Source of the DNA: Dicaeum eximium
Lineage: Eukaryota > Chordata > Aves > Passeriformes > Dicaeidae
Length of the DNA stretch: 64,000 bases
Direction of reading: 5' to 3'
Assembly: GCA_013396995.1 (NCBI GenBank)
Contig: VWZP01002415.1
Coordinates: 692,411 to 756,410, forward strand
Below the pieces are notes generated by a model. That model had not been told where the DNA came from. It did no database searches and saw only the letters and a list, made by a program, of their open reading frames with translations. The position numbers were made by a program, and so were the translations under genes. Of the stretch, positions 1-10,898 are shown piece by piece (within the stretch, counting starts at the first letter, position 1; each line of letters opens with the position of its first letter).

Positions 1-1511
1 CCATTTGTTGCAAAAGGAAGCTGCTTGCTTAGGAAAGTGTGTCCCTAACTTTTGGAGCAGAGAACATCAGTAAATTTGGCAGTGATGTTGGAATTTTATT
101 TTTCAGTATATCTTTATGCCAAACAGTAAGATCCAGGCTGTGCAAAATTATAGCCTTACTACTGATACTAGATTATTCATGTTGTATTCAACCTGTAACA
201 CTAGTTTGTATTTTTACAGTTTGTTTCCTTTTCATTACAAGTAAAATCTGCATTAGTGGAAACAAATATTGTGACAATATAGTTGTGTTCATTTTAAGGA
301 TTATAAACTACTTGAACTGTGTATAGTTTATAAAAATGTCAAATAGGCACACCTCATGAGATGTGATCAAAAAAGTGCCAGAATACACTCAGGTTTGCAT
401 TATTATCTTCTGGTGTATATCCATGCTGCTTGTTTTGTCACAGAGTCTAAATCCTTGCAGAAAGTGCCTGAAGGTGTGAGAAACAGTGCAACAGTCTCCA
501 TATTACTAACTTCCTTCTCATCAGTTTGCTAGCTCTGTGTTGGAAAGACCTAGTTGTGAAAGAGTGATTCTGGCCTTCTGATCACTGGGGTGAAGCTGCA
601 AATCCTTTGTGTCTAAATATAAGCAGTAGTTTCTCCACTGGTCCCACAGTTCAGGAAACAGCTACAGTGGGATTAATCAGTTATAGGAGCAATCCTCTTC
701 TTCATGTGGATGGTAAAGCACCTTGCACCTACCTCTCTGTGTAGTCTGATACTACCTATAGATTGGAAGTTGAGGATGGAAGTCCATTGGAAAAATTGCT
801 CCCAGATATATGTGCATATGTTAGACTTATGATTCTACATCAAGATAGGACACCTGTACACAGAGATAAAAGCTCTGAAACTCCTCTGACAAACATTTAA
901 CTGAGCAACTTTCTGTCCTTGTGCTGTGTCAAAAGCATCTAGTTAAACACGATAAAAAGAATTGTTGGTCTAGGACAGAAACAGTGAGATATAGGAGAAG
1001 GCAGTGTAATGTGCTGTATCACAGAAAAAATATTTACTTTTAGAAAGTTGCCAATTTAAGCTGATTAAGATAAATAATTCATTTATAAGTGAAGTAGGGT
1101 TAGCTTAAGAAAGACAGAAGATGGGACAATAATAAATATATTAAACATCCAACAAATCAATCTCTAATTTATAAAAGTGCTGTGTACCTGAACATTTCAC
1201 TGAGTTTGCTGGTTTGAGAGAAACTGAACAATTCATAATCACGAAGAAGAAACCCCAAAAGATTCATATAAGAACAGACTCTAAAAATCACAGCTTAGGC
1301 AAATCAGCACATCTTCTGCCAGATGATTATATGGCACTGAATGTGTTCTTGAAATTTCAAGTACATTCGTAGAAGCTCTATTGAATTGATAACTGTTTTC
1401 TTGGGTAATCCGATGCTGAGGTAGGAGGTTCAAAACAAGAGCATTCCCAACATTTAAAACTTCTATTACAAGGCTATATCTGAGAGGATTGTTCACTTTG
1501 GTTTTTTTCAG
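1..1511 (+). other. FHL5: FHL5 intron (partial), upstream of first visible exon
   Basis: This stretch should be the 3' part of an FHL5 intron, because the exon that follows starts in the middle of LIM2. The preceding exon would encode LIM1 and the first zinc pair of LIM2, and I could not find it here in any frame. The sequence is AT-rich with no recognised repeat. It ends in a T-run and CAG at 1509-1511, a good 3' splice site. Short ORFs in it, for example on the minus strand at 1281-1517, look like chance. Confidence 0.75.
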
Positions 1512-1681
1512 GTTCACGTAAAATGGAATTTAAGGGAAGCTCCTGGCATGAATCCTGTTTCGTTTGCCAGTATTGTCGGCAGCCGTTGGGAACAAAACTA
1601 TTAATCACCAAAGACAATGAGAATTACTGTGTGTCCTGTTTTGAGAAGCAATTTGCTCACCATTGCTATGCTTGCAAAAAG
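1512..1681 (+). CDS. FHL5: FHL5 exon: most of LIM2 plus first zinc pair of LIM3
   Basis: This is an internal coding exon of a four-and-a-half-LIM protein. FHL5 (ACT, activator of CREM in testis) is a LIM-only nuclear coactivator that binds CREM/CREB and boosts transcription without CREM phosphorylation. The exon starts with the last two bases of a Gly codon, followed by 56 codons. It reads SRKMEFKGSSWHESC, then FVCQYC and a YCVSC pair completing the LIM2 zinc sites, and finally CYACKK, the first zinc pair of LIM3. The SRKMEFKG stretch and the CKKVITSGG junction match what I recall of human FHL5 better than FHL2 (TRKMEYKG). The acceptor is a T-run plus CAG (1509-1511) and the donor is GTAATT at 1682. 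The exon ends in phase 0. Nothing is disrupted. FHL1, FHL2 or FHL3 are less likely given the residues and the neighbouring GPR63. Confidence 0.93.
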
Positions 1682-2234
1682 GTAATTAAACATACAATGC
1701 AAAAACATGCCCTAGTGAGACAACATTTCTCCCATTTCCATGGGAGAAAGGGCTGGATCATGTGAAATGAGTGGTGGACTAAGAGTAAGTTCAGAGTCTC
1801 CCCATTGACATTGGACACTGAAAGCCAACTGGGACAGTGTCTGCTGTCCACTCTTGTTAATCTAAGACTGATTACATCTGAAATAAACTTAATTTGCCAA
1901 AACAAATGCTTTGGGCTTCTTTAGATAATTATTGTTATTTTTAGCAAAGGTTAAATGGAAAGTTATACAAAACCCTTCTTTCCTGAAAATATCTGATTTT
2001 GCCTTGGTAAACATGCCTATCTTTCCCTCTTTTTTCAGGTGTATTCATATGCATAATTAGCCACCTGAACTGAGCAAATCATCCACAATCTTGGCTATTT
2101 TTTCTTGAAATGTATCAGGCAATTAGCAGATCAAGTAACATTCAATTGTGACAACACTAGTCAGGAGTCCCACTGATGGAATACATGATGATACCTTTGT
2201 GGGTGCCAGAAAGCTTGATTTGATTTCATTCTTT

Positions 2235-2278
2235 CCCCAAGTACAGATAAATCCCTCCCCAAGTACAGATTCTTCCCT
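2235..2278. repeat. 22-bp tandem duplication (two units)
   Basis: Two adjacent 22-bp units, 2235-2256 and 2257-2278, both start CCCCAAGTACAGAT and end CCCT. They differ at a few positions. It is a short intronic minisatellite seed inside FHL5. Confidence 0.8.
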
Positions 2279-3101
2279 CCCTTGATTTCTCATATTTTAA
2301 GATTGTCTCTTGTTGATGAAAATACTCAAAGCACCATAATATTCTACTGTGATACTTTTCTCTGGGGAAATGTTTTAAGCTGGTTTTTAGGGCAGAATTT
2401 TACTTATTCTTTAGTCCCTGCATCACTCTGGAAGCATTTTTTTTTCACGTCATCAAATAACTTATAATTTCCTGTAGTTATGTAATGATTACCTGTAAAC
2501 CTCTACCTCTAGCAAAAGCTTTAAATTTCAGGAAAATATGCTGCCTACTTTTTTCTTCAGTAGTTAAACTCTAGAAAGTACTTTTATATATTCCTGTGTC
2601 TCTACATCTACCCTTTAATTTGCATTAAATGAACACATGGCAATTATAGTAATTATGCTTGATGTTTACTACAGGCATGATGTTTGTTACAGCATACAGA
2701 TGTTAGCACCTCCTACATGAAATAATCAGGATTTGCTTCTTAAAAATTCTAGGAATGCAAACAGTTCCCCTAACATAATAGCTATAACCATTTTACTTCT
2801 GAAATTTGCATCAATTCCTATACACGAGAATTGAGAATTGAGCCCAAAGTGATTCAGTTGCCAAACTGAATCTTGAATTTTTGTCAGCGATTTTTAGATT
2901 TTAATGGAAAAGCAAACATAATCACAAAACAGCCCAAAACTGGAATTTTAAAGGGATTGGAAACCATTTAACTCTCTTTATTGCTTGACATGACCTAATA
3001 TTATTCTTTATTTTCCTGAAACTGTATTCCCTAGGGAAATTTGATGATACTACTATTTTTATTTAAGTTTCTTCAACTTTTTGTCCTCCTGTTCCAATGG
3101 T

Positions 3102-3150
3102 ATTCATTCATTCATTCATTCATTCATTCATTCATTCATTCATTCATTCA
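3102..3150. repeat. (TTCA)n tetranucleotide microsatellite
   Basis: About twelve uninterrupted copies of the tetramer ATTC/TTCA run across 49 bases within the FHL5 intron. Long uninterrupted tetranucleotide runs are usually length-polymorphic. Confidence 0.97.
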
Positions 3151-3854
3151 CCTATTAATTCCCTGTCATGCATGTGACTTGATAGTAGAAACACTATCTT
3201 ACAGCTCATCTTTATAGAAATTTCTCTGAACAGTCTCTCACAAATTCTGTGGAACCAGCTCTTTACCACACATATGGGAGCCACAGAACAATTGGAAATT
3301 TCCCTCTTCAGAAATAACCAGTGCAGAGCTGGCAAAGAAAAGTTGATGACTCTGATAAACATTATTTTTTTTCTTCTGACCGTGTGGATTTCCTTTCTGT
3401 TTTACTTCTGTTTCTTTACTGTCTTTCTTCCTATTTAAAATACTGTTGCACTTGAGAGACAGCAAAATGCTGGTTGGAAATTAACTATTATCTGAGCCTC
3501 AGTTCTCTCACCCACTGCCTATCACTGAGAATTTCTCTTCTGAGAGCATGCCTGATTCTAAACACTTATCTACAGTATAATAAAACGTTTCATTTAAAGA
3601 TAACATATTTATTACAAATTATGAGGTTATACTGTGGTGGAAAGTTGAGAATAACAAACCAGTAGCATGTGGAGTTCAACTGCAGATTAGTTAAATGGAT
3701 AATCCAGATGAAAAAAAGTTGATGTGACCACCCTCTCTTCTCTTGTGCATGTTGGAAGAGAGAAAACAAGTGGAAGTACTTATGAAGGATTGGACAATCC
3801 TTCATGATTCACACCTTTGTTTCTTTGCTCTGTACTTGTTTGTCAATGCATCAG

Positions 3855-4041
3855 GTTATAACTTCTGGAGGAGTGACCTACCATGACCAGCCTTGGCATA
3901 AAGAATGCTTCGTGTGTGCTGTGTGTAAAACTCAGCTGTCTAGACAAAGATTCATTTCCAAAGATGAGTACCCATACTGTGTAGACTGTTTCAGCAAATT
4001 TCATGCCAAGAAGTGTGCTGCTTGCAAGAAACCTATTACAG
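3855..4041 (+). CDS. FHL5: FHL5 exon: rest of LIM3 plus first zinc pair of LIM4
   Basis: This 187-nt coding exon starts in phase 0 with VITSGGVTY and ends one base into a codon. It carries WHKECFVCAVC (His-Cys-Cys-Cys zinc ligands of LIM3), then YCVDC, and then CAACKKPIT, the first zinc pair of LIM4. The order and spacing (HxxCxxCxxC, then CxxC about 20 residues later) are standard for LIM domains and match FHL family exon structure. The donor is GTGAGT at 4042 and the acceptor AG is at 3853-3854. Reading past the donor gives a stop within about 13 codons, which supports splicing there. The LIM domains mediate protein-protein contacts, for FHL5 with CREM and CREB. Confidence 0.93.
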
Positions 4042-5241
4042 GTGAGTCTCATCTTCTAGAGGGGGCCAGACAGAAATGAATCATCAGTCTCCTCTCAAAG
4101 ACTTTCACTTTAGAAAAAAAAAAAAAAAAACATTAAAATACTCCCATAATAACAAAAGACTGAAAGAGTTAACTATCAGAGAGACTCTGTGTCACATGTC
4201 CTGTATTTTCCTAGGGCATACTGATCACACATGTTCCCTAAGTGATGAGGAGTTGTTTTATGTGCCCAAAGAGTTCCTTCATTGTTTGATGTAGTGTTTT
4301 CTGTAGTAAAATTCCTCCTTAAGAGTATTTAAAAAGGTGCTTTTTTTTGCTCCTCCCAGGACAGTACACACAAGCCCCTCTGTGATTTCTTCTGTTTTGT
4401 TTTTAAATGCAAATGTGATCAAACTGAGCACAGATTAACTGCCTGCTGGTAAGGCACACCTGTCAAATTAGAAAGCTTGCCAAATGCATCAGAGCTCTAT
4501 TTAATGAATCCTTGTATACTTATATGTGATTTATAATTAGGCATGTATGTCACTGGTCTATGATAGCTGAAGTTTTCTGAGAGCATTTGCTGGTGTTCTG
4601 CACTTTAATCCTATTATGTGTGGAGTCAACTGTTGAAAAGTACTTCCTGATTCTTACAGGTGCATGCTGCATATGTCACTGGACAAAGAAATCGATGAAT
4701 ACTCAATCACTTGTGCATGATTTAAAAAACAAAAAACAAATTACAAAACAACAACAAAAAAACCAACAACATCAAAACTATTCAAATTCCCCCAATCCTC
4801 AAGATTTTATTTCAGATAATTCTGCTAGAAATCACATCATCTGGTAATTTTCAAAATAATCCATCTTGAAGGAACTTAATTATTAACTTTCATATGTTTC
4901 AACATATTGCAAATAAATTGCATGAGAGTTTGTTGGGAAGATCAGAAATCCTGAATGGACATGCTGATAAACCCATTGTGTTCAGATCTCATAATGGGAT
5001 GTGCAAGCAAGTGACTTGTGGCTTTGCGTGAAATATTTCCCACTGTTTAAATTTTAAAGTTATTTTTCAATTCAGCCAATAAGAATATTTCACACTTTCA
5101 ATATGGACTTTTGTTCATTTTTCTGTTAGCTATATGAATGACAACCTGATCACACATCAGAAAGCGATCTGTTGCATTACTGAACCTTGTCCAGAAATAC
5201 TGGATTCAGGTCTTCTTTTTCTTTTCCATACTCTCTTTCAG
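4042..5241 (+). other. FHL5: FHL5 last intron
   Basis: This 1.2-kb intron has a GTGAGT donor and a pyrimidine-rich acceptor (TCTCTTTCAG, ending at 5241). It includes a 17-base A-run (4114-4130) and an A/C-rich low-complexity stretch (about 4726-4771). No exon or transposon was recognised. Confidence 0.88.
4114..4130. repeat. Poly(A) run
   Basis: Seventeen consecutive A residues lie about 70 bp into the last FHL5 intron. The run is not flanked by a recognisable retroelement body on either side. Confidence 0.9.
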
Positions 5242-5393
5242 CTCTCGGAGGTGCCAAATACATCTCATTTGAGGAGCGCCAGTGGCACGGGGAATGCTTT
5301 AACTGCAGGAAATGCTCTGCCTCCCTGGTGGGCCAGGAATTCCTCACTCGGCAGGATGACATCCTTTGCCAAAAGTGTGGCTCTGCTTCCTAG
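5242..5393 (+). CDS. FHL5: FHL5 terminal coding exon: rest of LIM4 and stop
   Basis: This is the last coding exon. Its first two bases complete an Ala codon with the G that ends the previous exon, giving KPITALGGAKY across the junction. The exon then encodes FEERQWHGECFNCRKC, the central zinc ligands of LIM4, followed by SLVG, FLTRQDDILC and the final CQKCGSAS before TAG (5391-5393). The CQKCGS ending matches what I remember of mammalian FHL5 (CQKCGSG...), whereas FHL2 ends in CPDCGKDI. The avian C-terminus appears a few residues shorter. The three exons together encode about 168 residues, a little over half of a usual FHL protein of about 280. The reading frame is intact and the gene should be functional. 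Confidence 0.93.
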
Positions 5394-5610
5394 TTCTGTG
5401 GAAAGCCATACAGCTGCATTATTCTCATTCTGTAACAGTGTAGTTCATTGGTCTGCTGTAAGAAAACCAGATAAAAGGTACTGCAGTTATTTAGTCATTC
5501 AAGTAACTTTCCAACAGCAGTTTAACACCTTCATAGTTCTCGACTGCTCACAAACAAAAATTAAACAACCTCCCCATACTGGTTAATAAAACGATGCAGA
5601 AAAGATGTGT
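5394..5610 (+). other. FHL5: FHL5 3'UTR (proximal)
   Basis: This noncoding tail follows the TAG stop and extends to about 20 nt past the first good AATAAA. The downstream sequence GATGTGTATATATTTT is the kind of U/GU-rich stretch found after cleavage sites. A longer UTR using another AATAAA near 6104 is possible. Confidence 0.6.
5585..5590 (+). terminator. FHL5: FHL5 poly(A) signal AATAAA
   Basis: A canonical AATAAA lies 192 nt after the FHL5 stop codon, with a T/GT-rich stretch beginning about 15 nt further on. The spacing is normal for a vertebrate last exon. Confidence 0.65.
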
Positions 5611-7823
5611 ATATATTTTAAGCCTAATTTCAGTATGTTTTCCTTGTAACACACTGCACTCTGCTGTTAGAAGCTTAAAAATTTATCTTTTATAACCTCT
5701 GAACCAAAGAGGATTGTGAAACATCTGTTTGGCATATGAATAATGATGAGGCATTAGCACTGATTCACAGATGCAGATCTTGGCATGGAAAGCTGGGCAC
5801 AAGCATTTTTCTCTTGGATCATAATATTGAAGGGAACACCTTGTAAATATTATATTCTTCCATACTTTGGGCAAAAAAGATGCTGACAAAGCAGGCAGAA
5901 ATTGCGAGTAGGAGATGTTTTCACACTGGGGACTGCAGAGTCAGAGAGGCCCATTCCAAGGGCCAATTCAATGGAAAAAGGGTCACTTTCCTTCCCTTAC
6001 TGGGATTGCTACCCAAAGAAGTCACCCAAAACACTACAGCACAGATCCTTTCCCAAAACTGGGTAACTGTACTTAATTTTTTAGGCACAGCTGCTCTAGA
6101 AAACAAATAAACCCATATTTTCAGCTACTGCAAGAAGTAAGGATTGCCCAAGATTGAATAGTGGTGACACACATTTTCCCATAACTGATATGCCTTGAGA
6201 CTCTGTTTCCACAGTCTTTGCTATACCTTCAAATACAGGCCTAAAATATACTTATTTTTATTAGTTGACACAAGAGCCAACTCATACTGGTCCCTTTAAC
6301 CTTGTACTTTCCTTCATTCAAAACCACTTTGCCAGAAATTGAAGCCCTGTTAAGGACCTTACCTGCTTGGTCTTTGATTCCCAGTTCATTCCTCTGCTTG
6401 TAAATTCCTGCTTGTGGACAGCAGTCTATGAACGCTCCAGAACCAATTCCTGATTCATTTCACCATTAGCCACATGCAATTTTTAACAGTATGGCAGGAG
6501 TCAGTGATTGTCATTGCAAGCCAGGCCCCTCTTGCTCGCAGTACAGGGCCTTAGTTTCTAAGTAACCAGCCTTTATATCTGCTTGCTGAGCTCCAGCACT
6601 CAAATGTCTACTATTAAAGGTCATCTAGTGCTGAGTTACAAACATCCTTCTTCCACAGTGTGTGTTACAGTGGCCTGGCTCCTGCCCTGGGCCATTTTGG
6701 ATGGAGCAGTGATGTTAGGAATGGCAGGTTCTGCACTGTCCAGCAGAGTTTGAGTCCTCATCTCGCATGCCTTTAAGTCATCCTTCTTCAGACTCTGACC
6801 TTGAGTGCATAGAGTTGTTTGGCTGACTTGAGTGGCCTTTATTCATATTGAAGACAGCCATTTCTTTAGGTAGAAAAGTGGAAATAAAGAAAAAATATGT
6901 GTGCATGGCTAAGCCAGGGGCAAAAGTGCAGTAGCATAAAATCAATATGGATAATGACTGACCAATGAGCACATAGCAGTCTGTTGTCAGTCGATAAAAC
7001 ATTGATCTTTTGCTCTATATGGTGTTAATTTTTGGTTTTAATTTTCTTCTTTCATGGGCAGCTTTTATTGCAGTTTAGAGTTTGATTAGTTTATGTTTTT
7101 AATTTTATCCCAGCTGCTTCCTTTTCTATTTACACATCTCCCATGGCTGACACAGGTTCTTGGTAAGGCTTAGATTCCCATAAATAGAAATATGTTTCAT
7201 TGCCTTATATGTATAAATATATATATACACACAAACACACAGACATAGTGGTTCACGGTTATGTATGATGTTCTAAAAATTTGCACCGAGCTATCAGAAA
7301 CTAGTAAATGTTAATGGTCGTAAATTTTTTAATTAAAATGATGAATCACAATATTTGGGCTTGTCTGTGGGATGTACCTTTTGTTTGTTTCTGTGAAATA
7401 ACATTCAGCACATCTCAAGAATGTGGTTTGGGCCCTTTATTCAGTCTCCTCTGAAGAATCATACATCTTAATTACAAACTGACGCAGGAATTACCAGGCA
7501 GTCTCCTAAGACATTGAGAGAGTCACAGGTCAGACACACTGATCATGATAATCCCAGTCTTACAGCCTTAATACTTATGAAAATTAAATTCTTCTCTGAC
7601 TCATCAACTAATTATATTTTCAGAAATACCAACCGAATTATTTATTTCTTCTGCGGTAAATACAGTACCGTCAAACCTGAGCATTTTCACTTCAGAAAAA
7701 TAGTAAGAAATAAATCTGATTGCTATAAATAGTCTGAATAAAAGTAATATTAGATAGCAAATTGCTACTTCTTAGTCTCTGTCACCAGATACCAATGCCT
7801 GAATAGAAGTACAGTGATACTCA
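5611..7823. other. Intergenic, FHL5 3' flank
   Basis: This is AT-rich sequence without a recognisable gene. It contains a second AATAAA near 6104 and a short TA/CA dinucleotide stretch (7206-7243). I see no transposon signature. Confidence 0.6.
7206..7243. repeat. TA/CA dinucleotide-rich microsatellite
   Basis: A stretch of alternating TA followed by imperfect CA repeats (TATATATACACACAAACACAC). It is short and interrupted. Confidence 0.75.
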
Positions 7824-8880
7824 GGTGGTGGGCTGACCCTGGCTGGACAGCAGGTGCCAAAAAAAAAAAAGCCCCTCTATCAATCCCCTCTGCAGTTGGA
7901 CAGGGGAGGAGAAACTCTACTCAGGGTTCGTGGGTGTAGATAAGGAGAGTGAGACATCTCTCAGCAATTACTGTGGCAGGAAAACAGTCTTGACTTGGAA
8001 AAAAAAAAGGAAATAAACCAACATTTTAAAAACACTTTTTCCCCACCCCTCCTTTCTTTTCGGGCTTAACTTCACTCCTGAATTCTCTACCTGCTTCCCC
8101 CAGAGTGATGCAGGGGGACGGGAATGTGGTCAGTTCATCACACATTGTCTCTGTTGTTCCCTCCTCCTCAGCAGGAGAACTCCTCACACTCTTTCCCTGC
8201 TCCAGCATGGGGTCTCTCCCACAGGAGACAGTCCTCCATGAACTGCTCCCATTTGGGTGCTTACCACAGGCTATAGTTCTTCATTGTGTGGGATCTCTGA
8301 AGTGCGTCCCTTCCGGCAGAGGCTGCTCCAGTGTGTCCCCCATGGGGTCACAAGTCCTGCCAGAAAACCTGCTCCAGTCTGGGCTCCTTTCTCTGCAGGT
8401 CTACAAGCCCTGCCAGGAGCCTGCTCCAGCACAGGCTTCCCACAAGCTCACAGTCTCCTTCAGGCACCATGTCTCTGGCATGGGATTCTCCAGGGGCAGA
8501 GAGTAGATGGTTCCACCATGGACCTCCATGTGTTGCAGGGGAATCTGCTCTGGCACCTGGAGCACCTCCTCCCCCTCCATCTTCACTGACCTTGGTGTCT
8601 GCAGAGCTGTTTCTCTCACTTATTCTCACTCTTCTCTTTGGCTGCTGTTTCCACAGCCGTTCTCCTTCCTCCCCTCCCCACCCTTTTCCAATCTGTTATC
8701 CCAGAGGCTCTACCACCATGCCTGATGGGCTCAGCTGTGGCCAGCAGTGGGTCCAACCTGCAGCCAGCTGGCATTGGCTCTGTCAGACACGGGGAAAGCT
8801 TCTGGCAGCTTCTCACGCAAGGCCCTCCTGGAGCCCCTTGCTACCAAAATCTGGTCACACAAACCCAAGGGACCTCTGCA
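7824..8880 (-). mobile_element. Avian ERVL-type solo LTR, copy 1
   Basis: This is a long terminal repeat of about 1.05 kb in minus orientation. On the plus strand it starts near GGGCTGACCCTGGCTGGAC and ends near GGTCACACAAACCCAA. I recognise this as a common LTR of bird genomes whose sense strand starts near TTGGGTTTGTGTG and ends GGGTCAGCCCATCAC. The middle is GC-rich with degenerate repeats of a CTCCAGCxTGGG-type motif, and long but meaningless ORFs run through it. A related copy lies at 60783-61397. No gag or pol sequence adjoins it, so it is a solo LTR. The exact family name and edges need a repeat library. Confidence 0.85.
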
Positions 8881-10826
8881 CAGTTTGGGTCTTTTATACC
8901 TTTTGTAGATGAAACCAACTGAAATAGGTGCAGAGAAGGGCAGCAGAAGGAGCAGTGTGTCTCTGTGAAGGCCTGTAGATCATGAAGGGGATAGGTGGCT
9001 ACTGTAAGTGAAGAGACTACATTTGGTTCAAGAACAAAGACAACTAAACTCCTCAGCACTGGAAACTGGAAAGTAGAAGATGGTGTCTGCTGCTGAGCAG
9101 TGATGCTCCAGGAGAGCCTCTTTCCAGAACAGAGGGAAACAGCCATGAGGGCAGTTTTAAAGTGATGCCTGATCAGTGTGTTAAATGTCATATAGAACAT
9201 GATTGCCTGGTAGAGAAAAACAATATGAAAAAATCAACCTGATGATCAGCTTCAGTCTGCATTGCTAACATTGGATTTACTGCAGGATGACCAGGATTCA
9301 GACTCCAGCACAATTCAATTTTCCTTAATAAACTTTGGAGGATGGAAAATTTTAGAGATTTATTTTCAAGTAATTTTTTTTAATGTCATATGTTTTTCTT
9401 TAACACTGTACTGTTTCATTTAAAAATATATCTAGTTCTTCCCCGTGTATGTAGCAGCCCAGCTCTAAGATAATTACATTGCTTTTGTTACAATCAAGCT
9501 AAATTGCCCTGAGGTGAAGTGATGACTCTAATGCCCTGGTCACATCTCTGCTGTGCTCATAGTTATCCCAGGGGACCAGGAGGGAGGCTGCCCTTTGGGA
9601 CTAACTAAGAGTGAACAGGTGCCCTCAACCTCAATATTTCAGGCTAAAGTTTAAGTTCCTCGACCATTGCCTAATTGTCAGAGAACTCCCCGAGACAAAC
9701 GTGCTTAAAATACAGAGACAAGCCCTGAGGTATTGTTATCCAGTGCCCCTTCTCTATCCATATATCTGACTGTCACATTTTTTACTCTGAGGCAAGGTCA
9801 TAATATGAGAGCAAGGTATCAGCCTTTTCCTGGACAATAACTTTTAAAATCCAGGCAAGTTTTTGGTAGATGTTGTAGCAGGCAACACAGAGCTGTAGCT
9901 GTGTTGGAACCCAGGACCACTTCTGCATTTTCCAAACAAAGGCATGCACTCCAGAGTCATGGCTTATGTCTGTGATGAAACCCAGACATTTTTCATTCTC
10001 TATCCTTGTGCCCTAGTTCTGCAGAGAGAAAAACCTGTGAGCCTAGACTGGGGAAGAGCTAGGACATAGCCTGGCAATGCCAGTGAAGTGGATGTCACAC
10101 CACAGTTTTTCTGCACTATCTCAGCACATGCAGTTTCAGCTGGTTCTTGTACTCTGACAGTGGACAGGTACCAGGTTTCCTTCATGCTGACTGTGGCTCA
10201 GTGCCACCAGAGGAGCTTTATGAAGGGGACTGTAAGGTTTTGCAAGGAATCCTAAACTTGTGGTTTCAAACACTTCCTGGGCCAGGCCTGTCACAAGAAG
10301 GACTGATGGGGGGTGTCTGTGGGTATGTACATGTTCAACTCCAATGAATTGACCAGCAATTTCAGCACCTGCTCCAAGGTTTTATGAATCTCACTTGATT
10401 CCATAGAATGGGTGTAAAGCAGTGTATGGTATTTTAGGAAGTAAAAACAGTGATTTTTATACAATGACAGATAACAACAGGTGAAGGAAAGTAATGTTGA
10501 ATGACTGCCTAAGTGGAAACTGAGAGATCATTTCCATAAACAAAAAAGATGGATGGGATCCAAATTTATAGCCAGAACAAACTTGTTTACCAATCAAGCA
10601 GGAAAGCTGCAATAAATCCTCTACATTCTTGTTAATAATATCTCAAAGAAAACATGTGTATGTGCATGCATGCTCATTCACTCTAAAACTGCCAAAGCCT
10701 GAATGCACTGAGTCATGGGAAACTTGGCAATTTAAACCAAAGTACAAAACACCTAGCATCATTATAGACTACTATAACCACAAAGTTTCAGTTCATCATA
10801 TTCAAAAGTACCGCTATCTTGATCAG

Positions 10827-10898
10827 AAGTACCAGGTACAAGTAGTTCAATACAAGAGATAAAAGTACCAGGTATGAGTAGTTCAATACAAGGGATAA
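10827..10898. repeat. 36-bp perfect-length tandem duplication
   Basis: Two adjacent 36-bp units (10827-10862 and 10863-10898) both begin AAGTACCAGGTA and end GGATAA or AGATAA. They differ at only three positions, so the duplication is fairly recent. Confidence 0.92.

Larger units (their letters stand above)
1682..3854 (+). other. FHL5: FHL5 intron
   Basis: This intron of about 2.2 kb lies between the LIM2 and LIM3 exons, with a GT donor at 1682 and an AG acceptor at 3853-3854. A pyrimidine-rich stretch (about 3815-3843) lies upstream of the acceptor. It contains a 22-bp tandem duplication (2235-2278) and a long TTCA microsatellite (3102-3150). I see no further exon and no recognisable transposon. 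Confidence 0.85.

Noticed and set aside
1281..1517. Minus-strand 78-codon frame next to the first FHL5 exon
   Set aside because: It overlaps the splice acceptor region, resembles no known protein, and is of chance length.
7245..7260. Sixteen-base word ATAGTGGTTCACGGTT shared with 47171-47186
   Set aside because: The flanks do not match beyond the word, so no dispersed repeat can be claimed from two short hits.
8105..8912. Several overlapping open frames of up to 193 codons on both strands
   Set aside because: They lie within a GC-rich avian solo LTR, where stop codons are rare. No domain or homology is visible.
8920..9180. Possible worn CR1 segment just after the first LTR
   Set aside because: Only short stretches such as GTGCAGAGAAGGGCAGCA resemble CR1, and order and length do not hold up by eye.
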